From the NCBI GenBank assembly GCA_036345935.2, contig JADWOT020000001.1:31749062-31813061 (forward strand): a stretch of DNA of 64,000 nt. Direction: 5' to 3'. The notes beneath the pieces are model-generated. The model saw nothing but the letters and a program-made list of their open reading frames with translations. It searched no databases and was not told the origin of the DNA. Below are positions 23,822-35,159 of the stretch, in pieces. A program made the translations under genes and the position numbers. Position 1 is the first letter of the stretch; every line of letters begins with the position of its first letter. The DNA comes from Taenia hydatigena. Lineage: Eukaryota; Platyhelminthes; Cestoda; Cyclophyllidea; Taeniidae.

Positions 23822-24295
23822 ATGAGTGGTATAATCAACCGTATCCTTTCTACCCCAGCGAATTCTCGTAGACTTCGCAGTCTTGAGGATCCACCAGGCA
23901 CAGAAGAGACAGAAGAGAGCAAATACAATAAAATCTTTTTCACCCCACTGCTCGTCAATAAAGAAAGTTCAAGCTTTTGTTTGCAAGAATCCTGTATGCT
24001 GCGTACTTTAACAATGCCCCAAGTGACATCGACCGCACCTTTCGAAAAGAATTCTCTAAGTGTAAAAATGCAGCATTCGGTTCTCTTCCTTGGCCTCCAC
24101 ATCCTCGGAATGAGCAGTAGGAGCAGATAGCCTCCAAAGTCTCACATATTCCATGCATTTGGTTGCTTGGGTGACTTTGCGATGACTCTGCTGGAGGTTG
24201 AATTAGTCTGCGCAGCCTTCTCCTGCACGTACCTGGTCTTTGCAATGGTGATTTGCTGTCACAATGCAGTCTACGTGGTAGCACGGCGACAATAA
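23822..24295 (+). pseudogene. R2 copy 3, longest version, interrupted by one in-frame TAG
   Basis: A genuine ATG at 23822 opens a 102-codon frame that ends in TAG at 24128-24130. The same frame then stays open for 54 more codons to TAA at 24293-24295. This second part holds the family block L-V-C-A-A-F-S-C-T-Y-L-V-F-A. The 5' part matches the region upstream of copy 1 (14.3-14.6 kb) at DNA level and in the M-Q-E-V-Y-A-S motif, but that motif is read from the opposite strand, so the true coding strand of the 5' part is unclear. Possible explanations are a nonsense mutation, a splice acceptor at that AG, or stop read-through. AATAAA follows at 24413-24418. Confidence 0.4.
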
Positions 24296-24690
24296 GTGTT
24301 ACTGTCAATTTGAAATAACTCAGATCCTGTTTTTTGTTCCTTTTATTGCTGCTTGGTTGCTCGTGCTCCTTACCTCCTATTCTCTTTCACTCTGGCATTG
24401 TTGTGTAATTCAAATAAAGTTTTGGTCACATCAAGTGCCAATTTTCATCACCCAATTCGAGAAGCATCGGGTGAGAGGGATTGGAACTAGCAATGGTGTT
24501 TTGGAAGTGAGGAGATGAGTAGGTGTGAGGGACGCGATAGTCACCCGTAGGAGGTGGTGGTCAGGATGAATCAAATAAGTAGGAGAGGGAAATACTTGGT
24601 GGTACGTATAGTAAACTAGAATCACCAATATGCACAGCATTTGTCTTCTCTATAGTTTACTTAACTTCTTAGCATCAAATTGTTGAATGC
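24296..24690 (+). repeat. R2 3' flank, copy 3
   Basis: Same segment as 15210-15640, including a G-rich stretch that precedes an ACCAATATGCACA block shared with 15528-15540. The reverse-strand frame at 24431-24640 is a shadow in this repeat. Confidence 0.6.
24413..24418 (+). terminator. AATAAA poly(A) signal of R2 copy 3
   Basis: It lies 118 nt after the stop codon. The surroundings are almost identical to those of the copy 2 signal at 15320, so the 3' end is part of the repeated unit. Confidence 0.5.
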
Positions 24691-25300
24691 ACTCGCAAAG
24701 CCTCGACGGAATGACGTCTGTGACAAGCTGGTTCGCTATTCGTCGAGGCATTTGGTGTTACCTGCCTGGAAGTACGAATGGCTAATCTTGGTATCTTCAC
24801 ATCAAGATTTGCAACGCCGACTACCTTGAGACCACGTCTTATCCACACAACAGGGTGATCTACACTGACCTGCCAACACTCCAAATTTCCACGTCACGAT
24901 TGCAGCTGCTGGTCCCATGGATAACTTGCTGATCGCCTAGTCAGGTATTCAACAACAGACTTTGCATACGATCTAGATGACTGGCTAGTAGATTGTTGGG
25001 AGTCTAATGCATCCACTGCATTGTCAAGCTAAGCAGCTGATCAATTTTGGGTCCACAGTCACATCCAACAACTGGGCCGCTATGGACACCACCAAACAAT
25101 CGGACTGCAGGTCTGTCTATGCACCCCTGAAACAGGCAGCGTGGCATAGCTGCTGTCGCTTCACTGTGCCAAGGGGTAAGCCTCATCAATGCTGTGTTTT
25201 ATCTAAACGGATGGATGGTCAAGTGAATGGTTCGGCTGTTCAACCACTCAACATCTCGCGCAACAGCGATTACGAGGCATCCAGCTATTCAGTTTTATAA
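24690..25300. other. Repeat fragments; no gene
   Basis: Bases 25110-25260 resemble 10115-10210, part of the inverted duplication family. No frame is conserved. Confidence 0.35.
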
Positions 25301-25940
25301 CCTAGCTCCCTAACAACTCCAACGAACCACTCCATCCATTGGTCGTTTTGGCCATCCACCCCGATCGTATTCCACATTGTACTTTGAATCCAACAGCCAA
25401 TGCTATGTCCTCTTTTTAACAGATGCAACACAAGGAACGAATGGAGACTATTCTCTTTCTGTCGAAATCACCTGAGGCGGCAGCAAACACGGATGAGGTT
25501 GCTGTCCATAAGAGAGGCAGGATGAAGGCATAAAAGGCAAAGTAGCCTTTAAGAGAGGATCCAGTGTGCATAAAAATCGGCATTGATGTGAGTATTTTGC
25601 TTCACTGTAACAAAAGGTCCAAGTTCAGTGCTGAGAGGTACTGACTGCTGACAAATGCTATGCATCAGTTACTCGATTTCATTTCTCCGACTAGTCGGTT
25701 TGGTGGTAGGACAACGGCTCTTCATTTCTGTCGCTTGGCCAACTTGCCCGACATACGCTGCTTGCAGATGTTCAAATTTACTCGGGATGGGGACTGACCG
25801 CCACCGATTTTCTGCGGTGGATGGACGTACACAATGTGGATGGAGTTTGACCTTTCTGCCTTATGTGCTGCTGGTGGACATCAACTTGCATAGTAGGGAA
25901 AGACCTTACCGCCTTCTCGTACGCAAATTGATTTGAGATC
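25300..25940 (+). repeat. R3 repeat copy
   Basis: Same blocks as 4720-5620. Its 3' part (CAATGTGGATGGAGTTTGACC, about 25835, 21 bases given in two parts as CAATGTGGATG and GAGTTTGACC) recurs at 23640-23790. Frames are not conserved between copies. Confidence 0.6.
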
Positions 25941-26279
25941 CCTCTAACTTAATGCCGTGTGCCGTTGAGAGACTCTACAAGTGTTTGTTCATGGTTGCTA
26001 GCACTTCAGAGTGAAATAAGAGGTAAATTGAGACCATTCGCTCTATCACTCATCTTTCTGCCCTCGTCTACTCTACGTGACAAAAGTCAAAGCATGGGCT
26101 TCACTCCATTGATAGTCATCAGATTCACTTAGAACATGGCGTCCACTGTTGGTTGACTGTTTCGTGTCAACTCAAACAGTGTTTTAGTGTTTGCATGGCA
26201 GAGGTGAGCTTTACAACATGCATGCAGTTGCTTCAACCTACTCCCTTTCCTCACCTCCCTTCACATGGTCCTTTCACCA

Positions 26280-26440
26280 ATGCAGCGAGCAACCTACGTT
26301 GGCGCTGTAATGAAGACGACAGATTGATGATGGTTATGCAGAATCAGAAAGCAGATGACGGTGGTTCCATAGTGGAAAGCGTTTTCACTGAACGCTTATC
26401 GCATAACATGGAGGACCACTTGGTCTACGTGAACTGTTAT
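26280..26440 (+). repeat. R1 repeat copy with perfect 7-bp hairpin
   Basis: AAGCGTT at 26377-26383 pairs with AACGCTT at 26391-26397 around a 7-nt loop. Upstream sequence matches 18350-18480. The TATA part is not recognisable. Confidence 0.5.
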
Positions 26441-28600
26441 TCGTGTACCATATCCAACGCAAAGCATCCTACTCACTGTTCATCAACTTTCATCGCATCA
26501 AAAGTTCTTTTTGCATAACGTCACCTTTCATATTACATCGTCTAGCCCTAGTGAAAATCAGATGCTGCCGTACAGTTAAGTATTTTGTACGTCACTCAAC
26601 TTTCTACCACTTATTTTCAGGAGAGCAAGAAGTCATGTCACTGGTCCACCCATCACCAAACCATCTTTGCGGCTGCGCTTAAGCTTAGTTACAGCAACAA
26701 CCACAAATCGTGGCCATCGTCAATGCAGTCCGATGGATGCCCGAATACAGAAGCTAACAGTCCCGTGTGAGTGCCATTACTCACCTCCTTGCTGATTTGT
26801 CCATCTACCTCATCAAATCGGCTTTTATAAGAGTCTAGTCATTTTCTTTTGTCATTATTAGTAAGCGATACTGCAAATACAATAAATAAACGCGGTAGTC
26901 ACGAAACAGTCAAGGAGGCTGGAAAGAAGATTCTAACCCACGCATTCTATTATTATGCATTAATTTAGGGCTCTGTACAGATGCGTTCCTGTGTGTGTGT
27001 GTGACTCGACTGTCTACTATTCAACTGAACTCACTACATATCCCTTCTTGCCGACTTGCGAAATCTTTCAGAAAGTGATAAGGATACGTTGAGGACCATG
27101 GAAGTTCTCGCTTAATCGGTTCCCCTTTGGCCATATCCTGTATTAGAACCACTTACACGTCCAAAAGTTTTATTCTCTACTCTCAGCTCCCTTAACCAGT
27201 CAGGCTGCGGCCCACAATTGGTCAGTCCATACGTGTCCGCACTCGAGCCTCTTCCGCCGGATGGTGCTGAGCAAGACAGTGTAAAGCCCCACTTTTCTTA
27301 AAGGTACGCGTCCGAAGAATCTGTACGCTGCGAATTCATCTGTCACGTTGCTGCATTGTTACAATTGATGCGCAGTGCCAAATGTCAACTGCTTCACTTC
27401 AATATCAATTGCGTTGATATTGATTGTGGTTGGGGATGGAAACTATCCATTCGGTTGCTTAGATTTAGTCGAGTTGATCATAAATATGCTGTAAAAACGC
27501 ATTTTAGAAGGGTATGCCATTTTGGAATAAGTGGTTTTTTAGAGAGATGTACGATTATCGGCTGGAAAGGTTTTGGGGGACATTTTGTGCCTAATTAAGT
27601 GGGAAGTAGTGACAGTGATGGTTGCAGTTATTACGCTGGCAGTGTTACCAATGATATTGTCTGAAAATAGGTGAGGGTGAGTACACTGATGCCCTACTGA
27701 ATGCAACTTTTGCATTTACATTCTCGTGGCAATGAATGCAACTATGGACCATTAGGCTTTGCTAAACAAAGGACATTAAAATGTAGAATGTAGCATAATG
27801 GAATGCTAGTATTCATTCCAACAGAGAGTATTTTAAGTTCCGTGCTTCAGGGTTAACTACAGAGGTAGCTTTCCTATGCGCGATTGTATTTAAATTTATT
27901 GAATCAGCTGATGGAGGTAAGAGACGCTCTGCAGATGATTTCAAAGACAATGCGAGCTAATCCAGCATCGTTACGCCCGCCAAGAAACGACAAACGAGAA
28001 CATGCTATGTTGCATAACATCGAGAAGACTTTGGGTTTCACGATTATATCTTAGTAGAATCAGTGTTCAGATCCATACAGGAACTGTCAAGCATCTAACA
28101 TCGCTGTTTCACTAAGTTGCCCTCTTGAAAGCACTTGTGCGACCTCAATCCTCGTGGTCTAATGCACACGGCTCTGTGGTGTATGCTGTGTAAAGACTGC
28201 ACCATCGTCACTTACTAGCGCTTTTTCAATTTCCCCTACTTTTCTTCAAAGCAAAATAGTAACCGCTCCTTAGGTTAATAGACTTTTTCGTTTGTTTGAT
28301 GTCAGGTCATCTTCAGGATTTCCTAATATAGGGAAATCGGAAGAGGAGAAATATCCGAGCCTCGATGGGACCCTGTTGATATTGGCGCAGATAAAGACCT
28401 GAGTGTAGTCCACAAAAATCAAGTTTTTCTGAATTCGAAAACCAACGCACTCATGCCTAGTTGTTTCGTTATCTTGATATTTAATTGCCGACCACCATTA
28501 AGACTTCTTCAGTTTCAGCTAGAGAGCATTTTGGGCAAATCCATCTGCAATATCAAAGACTCAGGCCATTTGAAAGCAGTTAAACAGTCAACGAAACTGG
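26440..28600. other. Mostly unique sequence; no gene seen
   Basis: Contains (GT)n at 26991-27003 and a small hairpin GATTTCC/GGGAAATC near 28317. No splice-supported frame was found. Confidence 0.4.
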
Positions 28601-28619
28601 ACCTTTACGACATTGTGGA

Positions 28620-29015
28620 CATTTAATAAGACCCTTTTTTCTTAGGCGCTCTAGAGAGCCTTCGAATATCATTACCCACCCTTTGGTAATCACGACTAGC
28701 CCTCCGTCGAAAGCTACGTCGTCCAAATGGCACAAAGCCATTCCCCACCTACCAGCTTCATCAGATTCGTCAATCAGCATCTAGCGTCAACCACTCCCTC
28801 ACTAGTTAAGATGTTCGATATCTTAAGCTGGTCCAGCTTCAATCCCCGTGCACTCCTGCTATCTGGTGCTACTACTGAAGAGGCGCGATACGGAGCGAAT
28901 ACAAGGAGGAGAAGAAAGGAAACCAGGCCCAATTGCGATCGGATGTTGTAGTTCAGTGATGTTTACGGCAGCCGCGTCTGGGTATGGTGTGCGTCGCCTA
29001 CATTACGTGCCTGCA
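28620..29015 (-). pseudogene. Inverted dead paralogue of the cationic peptide gene
   Basis: Read on the minus strand from 28944, this aligns without gaps to the live precursor for about 38 residues, with 19 identical, including the Leu-rich core, the P27-D28 pair and the R33/L35/K36/D38 set. The start codon is ATC instead of ATG. An in-frame TGA stands at 28776-28774. The part matching the cationic helix (28712-28622) is in another frame, a net 8-base deletion relative to the live gene; there it still encodes an Arg-rich stretch. The leader and initiator region (about 29010-28980) is recognisable, but the TATA box is lost. The copies are head to head. The alternative reading of the 28780-28580 frame as an independent protein is unlikely. 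Confidence 0.75.
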
Positions 29016-30335
29016 AGTCTGGTAATGCGCTTGCTTAACTAACCGAAATAGTTGTTTATACGAGTAGGCGATTAAAACGTGTGAATTACATCAAGTACGC
29101 GATGCTGTGCAAATGGATTCGTCAGAGGGTTCACCTAAGCACTATGCTTCTAAGTCCAAAACCAAAAGTCGAAAATGCTACCCACTAGGTGCAACTACTC
29201 CAAATAGCGCTAAATGTGTCGGAAAAATTTTGACACTATGCGCATAGTTACAGTTTCATGTAACCAGAAATAATTATTGAGTTCTGGCTTCCTAAAATTT
29301 CACAACATCATTCGGAAGACTTAATACAAGGAGTCTCCGTTAAAATGGTGGTACATGCTCATTCGCGTAGTATCGGCTATGACCAAATATGCAAATAAAA
29401 TTAAACAAGAAAAACATTTATTTCATTACAGACGACACATGCGGGACGAAATGCATCAGACAGGAAAACCGTGCGAAGTAATGTTCTAAAGCCCAGACAA
29501 TGCTCGATCGCGGACTGCTCGTCTGGGTTTCTAGGCAGTTTTGCTGGAACAGTTATGCGAGACGAACTCGCTTCCTCTTGAACTATGACTCGGGACTGAT
29601 GAAGTTGAGAAATTTAATGAGGCATCGGAATGCTTTTCCTGCCGAACTGCGATTTTGCTGCGGCAAATTCTGACAGAAGGTGTTCTGCAGTACTATTCAT
29701 GATGAGGTGCACCAGTGGAATTTGTCGTCACTTCCTGGCGATTGAGATCATCGTCATAACATTACAGGTAGTGTCCAGATAGAATAATAAGGGAAATGCT
29801 TTAGCCCGGGTGGGCATTATATTCTCAGCTGCTTTAGTTGATATGTTAATGACTGTGGTCGGTTTTGTCTATTTTCAATTTAAGACATTCTTCACTCACA
29901 AGTCGATTAGGTGTCTTGGGGAACAATTTGGACTCTACACTGTTTTTCCGCTTCGCACAAATGTTCTCATCTGTTTTTCTTTTGCAAAGTAAGATATTCA
30001 GCGAGGCACATATTCCATTCACACACGTGACAGTGATTTCGTACTAACCTACATGCTGATATCTCTAAATGAGTGAGAGATGGGATATTTTGCCTAGCAG
30101 TAGTTACTCCGAATGCAAGCAGAAGTTACGAATATAGGAATATTCGCTGATTTCAAAATGAATCATAATTTTACTCCGATGTAAGGCTCAAAACCCAGCG
30201 GACACACTGGAACTCTCATCAATACAAAAGTGCCCAAATGACGAGACCGATATTATTTCCTTCAGATTCTGCTATCCATGACAATTGTAGTGCAGCATCA
30301 AAACCACCCACTCATGTAAACAAGGCTGTCGGAAA
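29015..30335. other. Spacer between peptide gene and its pseudogene
   Basis: I see no convincing gene. Bases 29340-29410, including AATAAA at 29394-29399, resemble 56903-56960, so a piece of a dispersed repeat lies here. The rest looks single-copy in this window. Confidence 0.5.
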
Positions 30336-30359
30336 GTTAGTCGAGTGCTTGGTGAAGCA

Positions 30360-30394
30360 TATAAATACGTGGCGTAGGTGGTGCACACCATTCA
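30360..30394 (+). promoter_or_regulatory. TATA box and initiator of the cationic peptide gene
   Basis: TATAAATA occupies 30360-30367. An initiator-like CCATTCA occupies 30388-30394, which puts its A at 30390, exactly 30 bp below the TATA start as in animal core promoters. The predicted 5' leader is about 41 nt with no upstream ATG. The stretch 30345-30370 matches the TATA region of dispersed repeat R1. Confidence 0.65.
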
Positions 30395-30430
30395 CGTACC
30401 CGGTCGCCGTCAATACCTCCAAAGCACAGA

Positions 30431-30778
30431 ATGCGATCACACTCGAGCCTGGTCTGTCTTCTTCTCCTCCTTGCATTCGTCTCACATCGAGTGTCTCCTG
30501 CTGTAGTGCCAGATGGTGAGACTGCACGAAAATTAAAAGCGGACCTGTTTGGGACACTCGATCCCCCGAATGATGAGGAATTCACCGAATCAGAGGAAGA
30601 TTTGATGGTGGAAAAAGCCTATAAATCTGATGAGCGGAGGGATGTCCTCATGCCAGCTGGATGGCGTCGTTTTCGACAAAGGCTGAGGCGTGCTTTTCGA
30701 AGGATCGGCGATGGTGTCCGGAGGTTCCTCAGAAAGCATGGAGACGACATTATTCCCATCATCCTTCAAGGCCTTTGA
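30431..30778 (+). CDS. Secreted cationic peptide precursor, cathelicidin-like architecture (115 aa)
   Basis: The frame opens at an ATG with A at -3. Residues 1-24 form a signal peptide: basic N-end, hydrophobic run at residues 7-17, and a Ser-Pro-Ala cleavage context at 22-24. Residues 25-76 are an acidic propiece with 15 Asp/Glu and a dibasic RR at 69-70. Residues 77-115 hold 11 Arg and 1 Lys against 3 Asp. The hydrophobic residues W78, F81, L85, F89, I92, V96 and F99 are spaced 3-4 apart, which makes an amphipathic helix; a hydrophobic tail with P109 follows. No cysteine occurs after the signal peptide. Known family logic: acidic propiece plus cationic helix is typical of antimicrobial or host-defence peptides, including vertebrate cathelicidins and helminth defence molecules, but I see no cystatin domain and no clear homology. 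Inferred role: a secreted membrane-active or immune-modulating peptide released by proteolysis near residues 70-76. Signal peptide and peptide share one exon. A dead inverted paralogue lies about 1.4 kb upstream. Confidence 0.8.
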   Translation: MRSHSSLVCLLLLLAFVSHRVSPAVVPDGETARKLKADLFGTLDPPNDEEFTESEEDLMVEKAYKSDERRDVLMPAGWRRFRQRLRRAFRRIGDGVRRFLRKHGDDIIPIILQGL

Positions 30779-30862
30779 AGACTATGCCGCAGGGGCGTCT
30801 TGGTGTTTGCAAATAGCCTTACTCTGTGCTGCTGTAAGCTCATTCTGCTAGAAAGCTTCTTC

Positions 30863-30868
30863 ATTAAA
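30863..30868 (+). terminator. ATTAAA poly(A) signal of the cationic peptide gene
   Basis: The commonest variant poly(A) hexamer lies 85 nt after the stop codon. With the predicted start at 30390 it implies an intronless transcript of about 500 nt. No AATAAA is closer. Confidence 0.5.
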
Positions 30869-30889
30869 TTTAAGGGAAACTTATTAGTA

Positions 30890-31490
30890 TACGATGATGA
30901 GATGTTCAGATTTCTAAATATATTCATGTATGAATGGCTTATCCCATTTCTAATTGGGACGATCTGGTGATGCGGACTACCACGAAGTTTAATCTTAAAT
31001 TGATTGTTAGGAAGGATGGTATATGCTCCAGCTATTTACAAACAGCCCTTCTGTTTCTTTTTCCATTACGAATATATTGGCAGTGGCTCTAAGGTCACCG
31101 CGATAACTACTGTTGCAATGAAGGCTGAGATAAATGAAAATAATGGTTAATTTAGGATAATTGTTGCTGAGACCCAAACCTGTGACCATTTACAATTGCA
31201 GGGCTACCAGAATCAAGTCAAATTATGACATCAACTTAAGCTTTGAGCACCGCATAATGAGAAGCAATGGAATGAAACTACCTTCGATGGAATGTGGGCC
31301 CATTAGACTGGTCAGCCACGGGTGCAGTGGCATCAACGGAAATCGTGTGTAAACATAGGAATCGCGGCCTGAACCTCGTATGTATATGCGCAGTAAAGCA
31401 TTTGGTTGCCCTCTTAGAAACCATCGTTTATGCTTGTAGGCGGACCGAATAAACATAATTAAGCCTTGAAGAGGAGACACTGTAGAACAC
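30890..31490. other. Downstream of the peptide gene; no gene seen
   Basis: AT-rich, apparently unique. The short overlapping frames show no support. Confidence 0.4.
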
Positions 31491-31499
31491 AATTAAGCC

Positions 31500-32840
31500 A
31501 ACGTCATTTCGACGACTCTGTGCAAGGTCTGAACCCATCGAATGCGAGAGTATTTGGCTAGTGGAAGAAATAGACGATGGTTTGATGCTAAGATGTGAAG
31601 TGAATTTAAGAAGAGACAACTGTTGTGTATACTTTTAATTCTAGTCAATTTTACATGTCAGTGTCACCAATGTGACAGTGCATCAATCGCGGGTGTGGTG
31701 TGGACATGGGAGGTATCAGCGTGAAAGCTTCCATCCACGGCGTCTATCTGAGTCGGTGCATCGCACTAAAGAAATCGGAGGCGTAAACCGAAACCACTTA
31801 ATTCTGCAATGAAGGGGGATTGTGAATTGCTTGTGTCGTGCTGATTCCCTCCGCGGCTACACGCCAATCACAGCCAACAGATCCAGAGATGCCGATGCGG
31901 TCGATGCTAAAATGTACTCTGGAGGCTATGTTTAGGCCCACTCACCCTTTCATTCTCCTCCTCGTTCCATCGGCCCCGACCACCTCCAACAGGCGACTAT
32001 CGCTTCCTGTACACCTACTCACCCACGCACCCAAAGCGCCATCACTAACTCCATTCGCCTTTACCCACTACTTCCCAAAAAAGGTAATAAAATTAGCACT
32101 TTGTGTGGCAAAAACTTTATTTAGTCATGCCACCATTCCAGAGTGAAAGGGACTAGAAGATAAGGAGCATGAGCAACCAAGAATCAGAAAATGGAAAGGA
32201 AAAACAGTATCAAAGTTAATTTGAATTATCAGTAATACCTGTGCTGTCAACATGAAATCAGTTTCACTGCGCTGAGACAGCAGTCAACCAATGCAGAGTA
32301 TCAGTACGTGCAGAAGAAAGCTACGCAGACTGATTCGCTTTCTAACAGCGTCATCACCATGTCACCAAAGCATGAACCTTGCAGCGATGTGGAAACCTAG
32401 TCTATCGTTGACGGGAAGACGAGGATTTGAGATTAAAATCACGAACGTCCTGGAAGCGAGTGAATGGGTAATAGGAGATTTTGAGGTCTATTTTACCCTA
32501 CTCTACTCGTTTCAAGGGTGTAAAGATCAAGGAGGAGAGATAAACGCCAAACTGACCACGCGCTTTGTGATCCCTTCTTGCCAAGACCTGAGCAGACACC
32601 AACCAGAGAGTCTCCAGTGCATTATTTGGAGTTTTCTCTTTCAAGTGCTGCGATTGGTGCTATTTGTTAAAACGGACACCACGCAGGACTCTCAACAGAC
32701 AAAAGAGCGAAGGATTCCGGCTTACTTGTTCTTTTCTGTCTATCCTGCCCCTGGTTGACCCCTAAGACCATGACGGTTGCAAGGACTCGCTTGTGTCAGA
32801 GGAACATCTCTGTAGATATCGCTCACGCATCGACATGAGA
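31500..32840 (-). pseudogene. R2 copy 4, degenerate
   Basis: On the minus strand, bases 32420-32270 encode a recognisable V-C-V-A-F-F-C-T-Y block followed directly by a TGA stop where copies 1-3 continue. The Q-I-L-V-F segment upstream is also cut by TAG. The unit's 3' flank continues to about 31500, broken by unrelated sequence at about 31680-31960. The 5' flank reaches about 32840. Confidence 0.5.
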
Positions 32841-33439
32841 CGTTACATTTCACTAGATGGTTGCAAGGGCGAATTTGAGCCAGGCCTGAAGGTTCCTGAG
32901 GCTGCAAGCTACTTTTGAACCAGGGAGAACAAGGTGGATGAAAGACGAACCGCTCCCACATTGCAGAAAAACGTTAATGATTTAGACAAATTGAAGAGTC
33001 CAAGGTAAGCGGCTTTGTTAGCGAGCAACACACACCTGTCTGCCAAAGCAGGCGAGTTGTGCAAATGTCACTTGTTTAGTGATTGGACCACCATTTGGTG
33101 CTGAAAAGGCAGGAGGTCCACTACGATTGCAGATGCTACTTGCGAACGGTCTCAATCCTAATTGGCTGAGACGTGACTCTTACGAAGTTTGATGCTGCTG
33201 CAGGGTCAGGAGCGATACACCGCCATAATTGCGAAGGTGTGTAACAGGGTGGGTATCAATCTCCGTCACTGGGGACATTGATGACGTGTTGGGATGAGGA
33301 GGATTAAGCACTGTCTCTGTGATTAGTGCTGCTGTGAGGAAGAAGAGACGCAGGCACACGCGATTCCAACGGCCAGATTAGCCACCGCATAATTTAATAA
33401 CGTTACATTTTTAAAGCAGCTTCATCGCGTCGCCATACC

Positions 33440-33840
33440 TGTATTATTCATGCTTGACTAAGAAGCGTTCAAAGAACACGTCTCTGGCTTCGAAACCGTC
33501 GTCATTATCCTTCACATCAATTAAGAGTACTTCCTGATGGATCGCACTCCACCCTTTCTAAGGGAATAAAAGCTATGCAAAAATGAGGAAAGGAGGATGC
33601 AGAGATCCAATTACAGAAACCAACAAACCCATCGAAATGTATTGCAGACTCAGCTTTAACACACCTTTGGTGATTGATGAACGAGGCAGAGTGATGAGTG
33701 TTATGAGAGCACTTTTCTCTCTCGAAGGCAGATGATGACGGCTCCGCAGCAAGAATGGTGTCCGTCGAACACTTCTCGTCCACCGTTGAGGACTACTAAG
33801 TCAAGCCTATATAAAGCGCATAAGCCGATTTGACGAAGCG
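33440..33840 (+). repeat. Two R1 segments in opposite orientation, plus-strand TATA
   Basis: The segment around 33465-33540 reads with the hairpin in reverse orientation. The segment around 33680-33830 runs plus and ends in AAGTCAAGCC with TATATAAA at 33808-33815. Between them lies CCCTTTCTAAGGG, a small hairpin that recurs in R1 copies. Confidence 0.5.
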
Positions 33841-35150
33841 ACTGGATATCCGTCCCCATCAGTGAATGATGCAGTAGTTAATTCAGCCGTTCAATCTAGC
33901 AGATGGACGCGAGTGCTTACGACTATCATCGCAGCAGCTAGAGATGCCTTGACCTAAGGGAACTCCACGACTACGTAAAGAGGTTGTGTTATAACAGCCT
34001 TAACCAGGATGCGAATGCGGCATCACCATCTGTGCGAGGTATATGGCTGAGGTGATGCGGTGGAGCTATTTCTCGAAAAAGTCTCAGCATCGACTCCTTA
34101 CTCTTCTCCCTCTACTTTACGCATACACTGAGGCCACTTATCAGTGCTGAGGAGACGTCAGGCTTTTAACCACCAATGTGGGTGGTGAGACTTCAAGCGT
34201 ATTGTGTCCCACAACTGCTCTAAGCCCCCCGGTCCAGCCTTTGTTCTTTCCACACCGATGCATTTGATCCTCGCTTGAATGTCATTGTCTTTCAAACCCA
34301 AGTTAAATCTTGCACAATCCACAAAGAGTAATGCGAATTCTTTGCATGTGGCGCTTAGGATTCTTGTAGTCGGTAGACCGCAATCGAAGGGTGTTGAGAG
34401 GCTGCTGTGGCCCGAAGCACACAACCTTCTCACTGAACTCAGGGTGACATCCTAGTCAGCTCTAATGACGCTCAATCCTCCTTCTTTTTCTCTACTCCTT
34501 CAGCAAGTCAACAGTTGTAGATGTGCAAGAATGCGCACTTGTTTGAAATAAGATGTCATTTGTGCATCGGCGTGGAAAGAGAAAAGGCTTAGAAAAAATG
34601 TAAATATTGGGAATGTAATGTCTGATTCGCATAACGATGGTGTGCGGCATCTTCTTCCACCTCACCTTGAGTATGTGACGATCATTTTGCCCATGTTCTT
34701 CTTAAATGGCTGGTTAATCAGTGGAGTGTAAACCAATTTTAAATGGAGTAAACGTTTGCAACTGCTTCTGAGGTTCTTAATTTTGGTGTCATTGTCTATG
34801 TTGGTAGCATGGTTACTGATCTATTGATTAGTTGACAACCAGAGCTATGACCATTTGGCATTTGACTTTCTCCTATTATAGCCTACGCACTTGATTGCCA
34901 AATGAGAGAAATTGGTGAAGTGGATCACCCACAGCTACAGCCACGTCCAACAGTTAGCTCGTTACGGACATGACTAACGAACGGCAACTTGAACGATCGC
35001 TGATTGAAATCCGACATCGACCGCATCACTTGAAAGCCAATTCTCCAAGTAATCAAATGAAAGCATTAATTAAAAGAGCGCATTGCGAAGCGTCCAAAGG
35101 TTGTGAGATTCGTCACCCCTCTTTGACCTCCTCACCCTTGGAACAAGCAG
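33840..35150. other. No supported gene
   Basis: The minus-strand frame 34433-34158 has no homologue or signal. An R1-like tail runs to about 34000. Confidence 0.35.
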
Positions 35151-35159
35151 TGTGAGCAG

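Noticed and set aside
28580..28780. Independent 66-codon protein on the minus strand
   Set aside because: The stretch aligns, in another frame, with the cationic domain of the peptide gene, so it is a by-product of the pseudogene.
30431..30778. True vertebrate-type cathelicidin or a trematode helminth defence molecule
   Set aside because: There is no cystatin-like domain or cysteine pattern, and only the general architecture is shared; I do not see homology.
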